Assembly (NCBI RefSeq): GCF_963576675.1
Contig: NC_088915.1
Location: 82,841,501-82,905,500 of the forward strand
DNA: 64,000 nt
Direction: 5' to 3'
Origin: Euphorbia lathyris
Taxonomy: Eukaryota; Streptophyta; Magnoliopsida; Malpighiales; Euphorbiaceae
Positions 11,992-23,117 of this stretch are shown piece after piece. The notes beneath the pieces are model-generated. The model was not told the DNA's origin. It made no database searches and saw only the letters and a program-made list of their open reading frames with translations. Position numbers and translations under genes: made by a program. Positions within the stretch are counted from its first letter, which is position 1. Every line of letters begins with the position of its first letter.

Positions 11992-12821
11992 TTAGTTAGC
12001 ATCTTACATTTTTTTTGACGAGTTTAGTATCTTACAATTAAATTAGATTATACATGTTTACTCTATGAAATAAAATTGATATCCTTTTGTTCATATTTAA
12101 TTAAAGAAATAAGTAACATTTTTTTATCAAAATTAATAATTAATGTACTAATCAATTTACAATATAAACATTTAACTAATTTTATGAACTATATAATTTT
12201 TTTTTTTTGTAAAATGTAATTAGCAACTATTTATGGTAAAATATCAGTATACCTAGTAATTATAGCAAAACATCAGTATATGGAGTACTTATTTGTATAA
12301 TGTAAATATTTATAAAATAAATTGGATAAAAGAGTAAAAAAAAAGTTTACCCCGGACAAAATGTGTATTTACAAATTGTCTTTGGTTATCATGAGTGTGA
12401 TGTGCGAGAATTGATATACAAGAGGTAGAGGTAGAGGTAGACTTCAATGTACGTCTCGAACTTAAAGAGTGTGCGAGAATTGATTTACATGAGGGGTTTC
12501 GGAAAAGTAACCCAACAAAGAAATTCTTTGACAGACAATTCGATTGTCGAACATGTTCTTATCAATGATGCTTGTATATATCTGTTTATAGACAAAGGTG
12601 CAGTGTGCTTATAATATGAACGCACTCATGGTTGTAGGTTCTCGGAAAGCATTGAATTGTCTGTTTCGAGGATCTAATCCATGAGATCATGACTGTCGGA
12701 CCACACTTCAAAGAGGCAAACAACTTCGTGTGGCCATTCCAGCTAAGCGCACCACTCGAAGGTCTGAAGAGGAAGAGAAATCACTATGTTGAAGGAGATG
12801 ATGCTGGAAACCGTGAGTTCG
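11992..12821. other. Unassigned spacer with a short open frame
   Basis: No known gene. An ATG at 12689 opens a frame that runs 67 codons, starting [13 protein letters not shown]. It crosses at 12822 into the duplicated block and ends there, so at least its C-terminal part is repeat sequence. The phrase GTGCGAGAATTGAT occurs twice (near 12400 and 12470). The frame could be a fragment of a host gene cut by the repeat, but I do not recognise it. Confidence 0.35.
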
Positions 12822-12956
12822 TATTAGGGGGGCCGAAACTACTCGTGACCATGGTGGTTTCGGCAGCCGGAGAGGCCCGGGCCCCTGACTAGAACTATCA
12901 TTTGTAGAATGACAAAATAGAAGCAGATTTTGTGTTAAGTAAATTCTTTATATTTT

Positions 12957-15272
12957 TCTTTTTCACATACCAAGTACTGCGAGCCTATATTTTCCTTATC
13001 CGTTAGTCCTTGCAACAGCCGAAGACTCTGTATTACTCTTGTAGGAACACAAAAAGAGATGAATCATTCATCTAACCCCGAAGAAAACAATCAAAACATC
13101 AACAATTTTAGAAATCAGCTTTACAATCAACATATTTCTCACCTTATAACGAATTCTCCCAAATATAGAATCAGTAAGCAGATATATCTCATAAAAGACG
13201 TCAAAGTCCATTGTTTCTATACCTTCCCTGCTTATCGTAGGACCACAACTTTTCTGGAAAATCCAATAGCCATTTGGGCTTCCATTTATCTCGGATATTT
13301 CATATCCAGTAATGCATACAACATGATAAAGAGGTTCTGAACCGATCATTCAAACGTTTTCTTTTATAGTGAATCGTCTATCCAATGAGTTATGATCCAC
13401 TCGTGGTTGATAACATCCAATGAATATCCCTTTCATTGTGAAGTCAATCAACAAGTCGACTCATAGAATTTCAGTTTTGGCAATCGTACTCGTAACCTCC
13501 ATATGGAATGATATCGAAAATTTAGTACGTCTAACTCCTAGCTCGGTATTGCACTGCATCATTTGGAGGTCCTTGAAAATGATAGTGTTATTCCGATGTT
13601 ACTCTATCTTGCTTCAAAAAATTTAAACTATCACGTATATGGAAGCTTTTATTGGCATCAATGTTGTGTTGTATGGATAGTTTAGGCGTTGTAAGAGTAG
13701 ACCGAAATCTAGCACGCTTCAGTCGGAGAACCGCTTCTAAGGTTTTAACGCCTACGTGGACATTGCACGTCTTACTATATACTGCAAGAATCAGAGATTG
13801 CACAAGCAAAAAACACAATTTCATCAACAAAAAGAGAAAAACAAATCTCATTGATAAGTAAAATATATTTTAACCGCCCTGGTTTGCGGACTCGGGCAAA
13901 ATTCGATGATCTCTAAATTCAGTACCATCATTTATGTATATGTTGTAGGACCATGTACCGAGTCTTCAGAAATTATGGCCACCATTAGCAGCCATATAGA
14001 GTTCTGCATCGCCAAATTTATCCACATCTTCAAAGTCTAAAATTGCAGCCTTTTCCAGATTAGATGCTTCTGCTTGTTTTTGCCATATATTGCTGAATTT
14101 TTTCGGTCACATGGGTTGGACATTTTGAACACTTTATGGTATTACTATTGGAATGTAGGAGTAGAATGGAAGGGTTCATGAAAATCAAATTTGGTGACGA
14201 TGAAGATTTGGGTTTGAAGAACTCTAACTCTATATGATCGCAGACGGTTGCGATAATTTCTAAGGACCCGGTACATGGTCCTACAACATATACAGGAACG
14301 ATGGTACTGAATTTAGATAGAATTGGATTTTGCCCGAGTCCACAAACCAGGGCGGTTAATAGATATTTTACTTACTAATGAGATTTGTTTTTCTCTTTTT
14401 GTTGATAAAATTGTGTTTTTTGCTTGTGCAATCTCTGATTCTTGCAGTATATAGTAAGACGTGCAATACCCACGTAGGCGTTAAAACCTTAGAAGCGGTT
14501 CTCCGACTGAAGCGTGGTATATTCCGGCCTACTCTTACAACGCCTAAACTATCCATACAACACAACATTGATGTCAATAGAAGCTTCCATATACGTGATA
14601 CTTTAAATTTTTTGAAGCAAGATAGAGTAACATCGGAAGAACACTATCCTTTTCAAGGACCTCCAAATGATGCAGTGCAATACCGAGCTAGGAGTTAGAC
14701 GTACTAAATTTCTGATATCATTCCATATGGAGGTTACGAGTACGATTGCCAAAATTGAAATTCTATGAGTCGACTTGTTGATTGACTTCACAATGAAATG
14801 GCTATTCATTGGATGTTATCAACCATGGGTGGATCATAACTCATTGGATAGACGATTCACTATAAAAGAAAACGTTTGAATGATCGGTTCAGAACCTCTA
14901 TATCATGTTGTATGTATTACTGGATATGAAATATCCGAGATAAATGAAAGCCCAAATGGCTACTGGATTTTCCAGAAAAGTTGTGGTCCTACAATAAGCA
15001 GGGAAGGTATAGAGACAATGGACTTTGACGTCTTTTATGAGATATATCTGCTTACTGATTCTATATTTGGGAGAATCCGTTATAAGATGAGAAATATGTT
15101 GATTTAAAGCTGGTTGCTAAAATTGTTGATGTTTTGATTGTTTTCTTCGGGGTTAGATGGATGATTCATTTGTTCTTGTGTTCCTACAAGAGTAATTCAG
15201 AGTCTTCGGCTGCTGCAAGGACTAACGGAGAAGGAAAATGCGGGCTCGTAACTTTTAGTATGTGAAAAAGAA
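12957..15272. repeat. Long inverted repeat (hairpin, about 1 kb arms)
   Basis: The left arm at about 12957-13962 reads as the reverse complement of the right arm at about 14268-15272. For example, the left edge CTTTTTCACATAC pairs with GTATGTGAAAAAG at the right edge, and CCATGTACCGAGTC pairs with ACCCGGTACATGG next to the loop. The loop is about 305 bases. Arm sequence is unknown to me; open frames on both strands are mirror images and are not proof of a protein. A sequence CTATAAAAG at about 14861 could be a TATA box. A transcript through the whole element would fold into a long double-stranded RNA. Confidence 0.8.
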
Positions 15273-15452
15273 GACTATACTGAAATTTTTAACATCAGTG
15301 ACAATAGATGATGACTCATTTGTTCTTGTGTTCCTACAAGAGTAACAGAGAGTCTTCGGCTGCTGCAATGGCTAACGGAGAAGGAACATGCAGGCTCGTA
15401 ACTTTTAGTATGTGAAAAAGAAGACTATACTGAAATTTTTAACATCAGTGAC

Positions 15453-16045
15453 AAGAGATGGAATTGTCAACTTCATATACCCTTGCATGCAACAGGGTAC
15501 TATTTGAACCCGTAGTTTTCTATTCAAACCCGAACATAGATGATGATGAAGAAGTTCGTTCGGGTTTGATCGAAGCTATACAAAGATTAGTTCGAAACCA
15601 TGGTGAACAAGATAAAATCAGCAACCAACTTCCTTGGGATCAAAATGCTGAAGGTTGTTTGGAAAGGAAATGGCTATTAGGCACAGGACAACAAAATCTC
15701 CAGGTAAATACATTATGTCTGTTCTTTTTTAAGAAATGGATATTAGGCTGCAAGTCACTTTTGAAAAGCTCAAAGCTAAAATAATTCTAAAAATAGGCAG
15801 TAGCAACTTGCCTAATAACCTAACTTACAATACATATCTTAAAAATAGCCGAATGGTGGATTGCTTACGGCACTACAACACCACAGTTGCAGAACTTTGT
15901 TGTGAAAGTACTTAGTCTACCTTGCAGTGCATCAGGTTGTAAACGTAATTCGAGTATATTTGAAAGTGTAATTGAAGTCTAACTTGCAGTGCATCAGGTT
16001 GTGAACATAATTGGAGTATATTTGAAAGTGTAATTGGAGTCTAAC
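15453..16045 (+). pseudogene. hAT transposase remnant, copy 2
   Basis: This has the same hAT region as at 2914. The context IPLHATGYYLNP is followed at once by a stop caused by a frameshift, then DDDEEVRSGLIEAIQRL in another frame. The dimerisation-domain exon follows at about 15848, starting AEWWIAYGTTTPQLQ. Its end is tandemly duplicated with a 62-bp unit (about 15915-16040). The last exons seen in copy 1 are missing. Non-functional. Confidence 0.8.
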
Positions 16046-16351
16046 TTGCAGTGCTTAGACTAAGTTCATTGTGCATAATTAGATAATGTCTATATATTAT
16101 GAATTTGGTTAGATATGCAAGGTCCTATATTAAGTGATGCTCAATGGCTCCATATGATTCATGAATATCAATGGCAATTTCTGGCAGAAAATTAGCTAAT
16201 AACAGTCTGAGTTAATGCAGATGAAGAAAACATTCAACCATCAATTCAGTAGGAGGGAAAATTTGTCGAGAACTGATCGATGTTTTTCCATTATTATTAA
16301 TAATCAAATTGAGTTTAACAAATATTGAACTTTAAAAGTGTTATTGTATTA

Positions 16352-17053
16352 AGGGGTGTTTAGCTTTTCGGAGCAGTGTTTATCGTTTCACTCCAAACCG
16401 CAGAAAAAGTAGTGTAACATTTTTTTTTTAAAAACAGCAGCTTTTTAGAGCTTTTTACGAAAAGATGCTTCTATACATTAGATGTTAATATTATTCCTAT
16501 TTCTATAACATAATTACTAAAAAAAAAAACAAGGTGTTATCCCGTTCAATAAAATTATTATTTTTAATTATTATTTATCTATTTAGATTATTTTTATTAA
16601 TTTGGATTGAATTTTTTATTGAGGCAAATTCCAAATATAATCATGTGGTTTCGTCGATTTAAAAACAGGCGATTGTGTTTTTTTTGTTACTAAAAGAGGA
16701 TTAAGGTACTCGTTGTTGGCAAAACAAAAAATTTTGAGGTTGACATTATCGGTTTTGACCATTGATAACCTCAAATTAGAAAACTCCAATAATTGAATTT
16801 GTTTAGTACCACATTTACTATGAAACTATGTTTTTTATTTTCCAAAATTATAATTTTTGAAACTTTCTTACTCTAAAGTTGCACTTTCTCTCTCCTAATA
16901 AAAAAAATACTTAAATGATCTCAAAATTAAGAGTTGAAGAATTAAAGTTGCTCAAAATATAAACTGCCGTATAAACATGACCAAACAATGTATTTCATGC
17001 GGTTTGGAATGAAACGTTAAACGATGCTCTGAAAAGCTGAAGCAAACACCCTC
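16352..17053. mobile_element. Tourist-like MITE, copy 2
   Basis: Same family as 4775-5447, with ends AGGGGTGTTTAGC and, inverted, GAGGGTGTTTGC. It is flanked by TTA at 16349-16351 and TTA at 17054-17056, which supports a PIF/Harbinger origin. No coding capacity. Confidence 0.75.
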
Positions 17054-17420
17054 TTAATCAGATAATAATAAACAGTTAATCGCAACTTCAAACAACTAAC
17101 TACAACAATTAACAACTAACAACAACAACTATTAACTAACAACTGAACCAAACCAAGCAGAATATAAAATCATTAACCAAAAACATTTCACATAAACTTT
17201 GACAATCAAGCATGACTAAAACTGTAAAAAGATTAGCTACATATAATTAATTAAATAAACTCCTTCAATTAGCATACCAAAGCACAAAAACGACCCTATA
17301 AGCGGGAAAAAAATGGAAAAAAAACTCACATTTAATATTTGTCTCTTAAACAGGTACCCAGTCTTCTCTCTCAAATCTGAACGAAAGAAGGGTAAATGAA
17401 CCCAAGTCTTCTCTCCAACA

Positions 17421-18627
17421 ATTAAACCTGTAATGTGTCAGATAAAATTGCATTTTATGAAGCGTTTGATTGATGATTTTGAAAGAACAATGATCTGATT
17501 GATTTTGAGTGTATAATTTAAGAGCTAAAATGAGAATTATGCCTAGAATAAACTCTAAAATCTTGAGTTATTGAATATAATTATCTTTCTGAGTTGCAAT
17601 AAAAGAATAAACCCTAAAATCCCAAATCAACATCTAACTAGAACAGATTCGACCTGTAATTGGATGCTTATATTATATACAAAAAAGAAACAGATTCGAC
17701 ATGTAATTAGCACAAAATAGAGTTTTTATATTAAAAAAAGTTACCTGAGAAAGGAGATATCCACAAGATTTCTGATGTTCTCCATTTCGGTCTCTCTTTT
17801 CTATTCTTTGTTTGTATCCTTTGACTGTCCATTGTTTTATGTCTGATTGGTTCTAATTGGATTTTCTGTTTTGTTATTGCTTGAAATGATTTCGTTTGAC
17901 AGGATGAAGTTCAGTGAAGGGTATGAGAAGGAAGTTCAACAAGAGGGAAAAAAAAACAAAAAAAAAGTGTTCTATCTTCATTTACGACAGGATGATTTTG
18001 AGTCTCTGCTCCTCAAAACCAGAACCTGGTCTAAAGAATAGAGGAGCAAAACCTCCTGGATAATAGAAAAATTGAAGGAAAGAGGAAAGTGTGATTGTTT
18101 TAACCCGTGAAGATGAAGATGAAAAGTACATTGGAGAAGTGTCCTGGACAACCCCCTCTGCCCTTTCTTGTCCTTTCCTTGTCTGTCTGTTTTACAGAGG
18201 AAGCAGATTTGGGGACCATGAAAAATTGACTCGGTCTTTGTATTTTTTTTTTCTATAAGTGTATTGTATTATGTATGTATTTGGATGGGTTGGTTACATA
18301 AACATCACAACAAATAATGGTAATATCTAAAACAATGGTAATATCTACTTTTTAGATCAATATTGATAATATAATCCTTAATATATCAAAAACAATGATT
18401 TTATTTTACAATTGTCAAGTTGTGGTTTCTAATTCTTGTATAGGATAAAAACGTGGTTTCTATAAATAATAATAAAAAAAAACTGTCATGTGATTTTTTT
18501 TTTTTTTGAATTTGTAATCACATCGACTGATTTTCATATATATATATAATTTAAAATTTTAATTTTATATTTTAAAAATATAAATTTTAGACTTTAATTT
18601 AAAAAAGGTTAAATACTAAAATAAACG
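17421..18627. other. Unassigned sequence with a possible small exon
   Basis: Mostly non-coding. The phrase AACAGATTCGAC, followed by a T-rich tail, occurs twice about 47 bases apart (17642 and 17689). An ATG at about 17904 follows GTTTGACAG, an acceptor-like sequence, and opens a lysine-rich 46-codon frame (MKFSEGYEKEVQQ start) ending at 18041. I do not recognise the product. It may be a captured or decayed exon, or chance. Confidence 0.3.
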
Positions 18628-18767
18628 GCGATTGGTTGGCGCAGTGGTAGCATGGCGCCGCGCTTGGTAGGGCGGTCTCAGGATCGATCCCCCACAACGG
18701 CGATTGGGAGAGGTTTAAATACCGTAATCTTTGGACCCGCCCTGAATCCGGATTAGTCGGCCAATGA
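18628..18767 (+). mobile_element. tRNA-derived SINE head and body
   Basis: TGGCGCAGTGGTAGC near 18641 matches a pol III A box, and GGATCGATCCCC near 18683 matches a B box. These are followed by the body phrases GAGGTTTAAATACC and CCGGATTAGTCGG, which I associate with plant tRNA-derived SINEs. The 3' tail is absent: the sequence switches straight into LINE reverse transcriptase at about 18768. ACGGCGATTGG occurs on both sides of the tRNA-like part (18628 and 18699). Confidence 0.65.
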
Positions 18768-19005
18768 CAGGGCGACCCCTTATCTCCATATCTGTTCCTG
18801 ATATGTGCCGAAGGTCTATCTTCCTTGATTAGGAGAGTTGAGAGCTGTGGAAAACTTAATGGTATCAGAGTAAGCCGAAACAGCCCCTCAATTACTCATC
18901 TATTCTTTGCGGATGATTCACTGCTATTCTTCCAGGCGGACAGTAATGAAGGTGCGGTGCTGAAGGAGATTCTGAAGTTGTATGAAAAGGCCTCCGGACA
19001 ATCCT
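18768..19005 (+). pseudogene. LINE reverse transcriptase fragment
   Basis: Opens with QGDPLSPYLFLICAEGLS, the conserved RT block before the active site, continues to FADDSLLFFQA with the catalytic aspartates, and stops after YEKASGQS. The start of RT, the endonuclease and ORF1 are missing. The next coding piece at 19019 resumes well downstream, so roughly one hundred or more residues are deleted between the pieces. Confidence 0.85.
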
Positions 19006-19018
19006 AGTCAAAACCGTC

Positions 19019-20728
19019 GCTCAATCTATCCCGCAGTATATGATGAGCTGTTTCCTCCTCCCCAAAACCTTTTGTAATGAACTACAGGCCATCATGGCTA
19101 GATATTGGTGGGGCGATAATGACAATAAGAGGCGGATTCATTGGCTTAGTTGGAACAAAATGTGCATTCCCAAATCACACGGTGGCTTAGGGTTCAGGCA
19201 TTTATTCTCCTTTAACCAAGCTTCACTGGTGAAACAGGTTTGGCGCATAATTGAGAGGCCTAACTCATTATGCTCGTTGATATTCAAATACAAGTATTTG
19301 AAGGACAAGCCTCTATTCAAAATCCAGCCAAAGGGGAATGATAGCTATACCTGGAGGAGCCTCCTGAGTGTTCGGAAAATCTTGACTGAGGGGGGTATCT
19401 GGAGAATTCAGAGCGGGGAAGAGGTCAAAATCCTTCAGGATAGGTGGGTTCCTGGACTACCGGGCCTACGACCATTAGTTATGTGTAATTCCACTCCGAC
19501 CCCGTATGTGTCGTGTTTGATCAATGATAACAATCGGACGTGTTTGATCAATGATAACAATCGGACATGGAATACAGAACTTGTCGGAAAATGCTTCTTG
19601 CCGGAGGATGCCCGATCAATCCTGAAGATCCCCCTTAGAAGAAGGGCTGGCCGAGATAACCTGTTTTGGCCCGACTCTCGAAGTGGAACTTATACAGTGA
19701 AAGGTGGATATAGGACAGCGGTGAATATCTCTGGCATCCTTCACAACATTGGAGATGCTTCCAATGGCCCTGACCCTTTTTGGAAATGGCTCTGGCAACT
19801 CCAGCTCCCACCCAAGATTCTGCATTTCCTTTGGTCAGCTTGTAGAAACCTTCTGCCTAGCATGGACAATCTGAGGCGGAAGCAAATTGCAGTAAATACG
19901 TCATGTTGCTTGTGTGGTAAACCCGAAAGCTCCTTAATCCACTTATTCAAATACTGTGATATTGTCAAGAATATTTGGAAACAGACTGAGCTGTCAACCA
20001 AAGTTTATAAAATTGATGGGTGTAATGTGCTTGATTGGTGCTGTAATGTGAGGAATGTGTTAGACAGAGGAGAATTCAGATTATTTGGCTCAACCCTATG
20101 GATGATATGGTACAAGCACAATCTGGTTGTACAAAGTGGAAAGACCATTGAGGATTCAATGGTAATTGCAGGGGCCCTGAATGTTGTGCCTCCGTCACCA
20201 GATAAGCACGAACAGATGCAGAATATAAAGGAGACAGTGAAATGGATTGCGCCTCCTGTGGATGTCCTCAAAATAAACTGTGATGCTGCATTCTGCTCCA
20301 AAACAAACACTTACGCTGCTGGTTTTTTAGTCCGTGACTGGGAGGGTTCAATCCGTATGAGCGGTGCGTGCCCGCTTGGATCCTGCTGGTCTGTTCTTCA
20401 TGCAGAGCTCCTCGCAATTCTGAACTCCCTAATTTTTGCGAAACGTAGTGGCTGCAGCAACATCATTCTTTCTTCTGACTGTCTTAACGCTATCAACGTG
20501 ATAAAGGAGCCCAGAGATGCTAGCTATATTGACTATGTGGCACAAATAATCAGAGAAGAAAGCTCCACCTTCTCTAGTATCCAATTCGTTTTTGAGAGAA
20601 GGGAGTGCAATGAAGAGGCAAATAGATTGGCTAAATGGGGTTTGAACCTGTCTAGACCTCAATTTCTTGTTGCTGAGCAATCTGTTTCTATTTTATCTTG
20701 TGTAAGAACTGCTGCAGATTCTAGTTAA
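19019..20728 (+). pseudogene. LINE RT thumb, zinc-binding and RNase H region
   Basis: A long open frame from AQSIPQYMMSCF onward, about 569 codons. The order is RT thumb-side sequence (IMARYWWG, HWLSWNKMC), then a zinc-binding reverse-transcriptase region (LPPKILHFLWSACRNLLP; CCLCGKPESSLIHLF), then a C-terminal RNase H-like domain (INCDAAF, HAELLAIL, SSDCLNAI, CNEEANRLAKW). RNase H would remove RNA from the cDNA hybrid. The last catalytic position carries N in EEANRLA where D or H is usual. A 27-bp tandem duplication at 19511-19564 repeats LINDNNRT. The frame is open but lacks its upstream half, so it is a dead copy. Confidence 0.85.
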
Positions 20729-20768
20729 ATGCAAGATATGTTTACTATCAAAAAAAAAAAAAAAAAAA

Positions 20769-21567
20769 TTATTAGTATGGACTAAACGTGGTTGGTAATT
20801 GACATAACCAAAAGAGTTTTTAATAATATGATAAAATTCAAAAAGTAGGGCTATTTTATTGTAAATAGTTTTTCAAACTTACAAAGTAATTTTTTGAGGG
20901 CCTACTAATATTAGACTTTTCTAGATATGGCCTCAACCTTTGGGTGATTAATTGTAAAGAAATTTAAATATAAATTTAAACATTTAAAAAACTATCTATA
21001 ATTATATCAAAACATAATTTTGATTTATATTAAATTAATAAAATCATTACTTTTAACCTATTTTAAAAATTGAAGTTTATAAATTATAGATTTATGCTGA
21101 AATTATTCTATGTCCTTTTTTTACTTGTTTCCAGTTATTTATTAATATAGAATATGCTAATACACATAAAAGGTAATATGAAAATTAAGTGACGTGAGAG
21201 TTCGTTAGTTAGTGAAGAGAAAGAAAAAGTTCGTAAAATTATGTTATTTGACTCATTTGAGTTAGGCTCTGCACATTTAGTAGAGAGGAAAGAATATATT
21301 CATGTGAGAGTTGAGTTTAAGATCCATTCGTCTTTCAGTTTATGTTCATTGATTCTAGTGTTCAAGTTTAATAATGTAATTCGATATTATGATCCTTAAA
21401 TATGACTTTTAAAGTATATATAAACAAATATTATATTTATAATAAAAAAATTAGACATTGAACTTAATTCCCATATACAAGGGAGAGAAAAAATAAAATA
21501 AGGAACAAGTTACACTTATAACTTTTAGAGTTTCAATGGGAATATTTCCAACATAAATAGGTAACCG
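20769..21567. other. AT-rich stretch, no gene seen
   Basis: Low-complexity sequence between the LINE tail and the inverted repeat upstream of the kinase fragment. No supported coding frame or RNA gene. Confidence 0.5.
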
Positions 21568-21859
21568 GTTAATCAAAGATCCATTGATTGAAATTTTTAA
21601 AAATAGAAAGTATGCTTTCAAAAGAATATAAATATAATTAGTGAGACAAAATTGCTAATAAATTGTCAAATAATTATTGTATCATATAGCATTTTCAAAT
21701 CTGACCAAATAAATTGCTAACAGAAGAGGTGAGATATGTATTTTTGAACTAGAAAAAGAAGCACAAAAAATTTCCTACTTTGTTGCCTTTTTTTGTTTTT
21801 GGTTTTTGAAAGCTTACTTTCTATTTTTAAAAATTTCAATCAATGGATCTTTGATTAAC
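21568..21859. repeat. 52-bp inverted repeat beside kinase fragment
   Basis: The arms at 21568-21619 and 21808-21859 are reverse complements with about one mismatch; they share GATCCATTGATTG and its complement. The spacer is 188 bases. The right arm ends exactly where sequence resembling the kinase begins, so the repeat may mark the breakpoint or be a small foldback element. Confidence 0.8.
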
Positions 21860-22970
21860 TTGTCATCTATTTCTGTTGGAAATGCATTTAACAAATTGGA
21901 AAAACGTAAATTTGAAGAGCTTCCTTCTAGTTATAGAGGATTGAAAGCGATTGTAGTTGATGGAAAACCAGTCAGGGCTACTGTAACTAGATATCATCTA
22001 AAGAGGCTCGGTATCCTTGCTGATGTTGCAACTACTCTCAAGTTGTCTGGTGCAAAAAACGCTTCTTTGACATCTGGGTAAGTTCGTGTTTCTTCAAAAT
22101 AAGATCTTTGAATTGCGTTGAGCCCTTATGTTTGCATTTTCACTTTTGCAGCATTAGCCAGCCGGATATAGTTCTAGTCGAGAAAGACCTGTGGATTTCT
22201 GCAGAGGATTCTATTACAAGTGCACGGTTAATGGGCTGGAAACAGAACGGACACGTGTTTAAGTTGCCTAAGATGATACTTGTTGCCACCAATATTACAG
22301 CTAATGAATTTAATAAGGCTAAGGCAGCAGGTTTTGCAGATACCGTTATAATGAAACCTTTGAGGGCTAGTATGGTGGCTGCATGTCTTCAACAGGTGCT
22401 AGGAATGGGGAAAAAGAGGCCGCAAGGAAATGGTCCCAACGGATCTACATACCTTCGGAGCCTACTCTTCGGTAAGAAAATTCTGGTGGTTGATGACAAT
22501 ATGGTAAACCGCAGAGTTGCTGCAGGGGCGCTGAAGAAGTTTGGAGCAAACGTAGAGTGTGCTGACAGCGGCAAAGCAGCATTAAAGTTGCTTCAACTAC
22601 TGCACAGCTTCGATGCATACTTTATGGATATTCAAATGCCAAAAATGGATGGGTAAGTTATTGGAGATTTGAAAGTGTTTAAAAGTGAAAGATGGTTTAT
22701 GTTATGTTAAAAATGTTGTTACGGTCCAGGTTTGAGGCAACGCGTCGTATCCAGATGATGGAGAGCCAAGCAAATAAGCGGATAAATGGTGAATCAGCAA
22801 TAGAAGGAAGTGGTATAAAAGGGGAGTGGCACGTACCAGTATTAGCCATGACGGCGGACGTGATACATGCTACATATGATGAATGCCTGAAATGTGGAAT
22901 GGATGGATATGTATCGAAGCCGTTTGAGGAAGAAAATCTATATGAAGCAGTAGCCAAATTCTTCAAATAA
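21860..22970 (+). pseudogene. AHK4: Cytokinin receptor histidine kinase, 3' fragment (AHK4-like)
   Basis: This is the C-terminal third of a plant cytokinin receptor, a membrane hybrid kinase that starts the cytokinin phosphorelay. There are three exons: about 21860-22077, 22152-22652 and 22730-22970, with introns 22078-22151 and 22653-22729 (GT-AG, GTAAGT donors). The first receiver-like domain runs from YRGLKAIVVDGKPVRA to MKPLRASMVAACLQQ. The true receiver keeps VVDDN, the phospho-acceptor in FMDIQMP, the AMTAD threonine and VSKPF. The frame is open through all exons and ends EAVAKFFK. The CHASE sensor, membrane segments, His kinase and ATPase domains are absent, and exon 1 has no in-frame ATG. 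The subtype AHK4/CRE1/WOL is my best fit from the EEENLY tail; the family call is firm. Preserved introns show a DNA-level copy. A remote upstream exon in another frame cannot be excluded. Confidence 0.85.
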
Positions 22971-23117
22971 AAGCCTAACCCACCTAGAGGCAGCAATTTT
23001 GAAGCAAATGTTATGAATCATCCCATCCATATTGGGTAATTATTATTATTATGATGATTATGATTAACTAACCAAGTTAAGTTAACATGAGTAGAATCAG
23101 TCAGTCACAGTCACATG

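Larger units (their letters stand above)
12822..17420 (+). repeat. Duplicated block, copy 2
   Basis: Direct repeat of 456-5747. It contains the better-preserved long hairpin, a shortened hAT remnant and a MITE with intact flanks. Between 16045 and 16290 it holds sequence not present in copy 1, and it lacks the terminal hAT exons. Confidence 0.75.
18768..20768 (+). mobile_element. 5'-truncated L1-type LINE
   Basis: A non-LTR retrotransposon of the plant L1 type that starts inside the reverse transcriptase domain and ends in a 19-A tail at 20750-20768. An internal deletion removes the segment between the RT palm motif and the thumb. No target duplication was found around it. It joins SINE sequence at its left end. 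Immobile by itself. Confidence 0.85.

Noticed and set aside
18641..18700. Possible tRNA gene
   Set aside because: It has A- and B-box matches but no full cloverleaf or acceptor stem that I can fold, and it is followed by SINE body sequence.
21860..22970. A complete histidine kinase gene
   Set aside because: Sensor, membrane and kinase domains are not in the upstream sequence, which is AT-rich and then LINE; no in-frame ATG in the first exon.
21860..22970. Bacterial response regulator contamination
   Set aside because: Two canonical plant introns interrupt the frame and the sequence matches plant receptor phrases.
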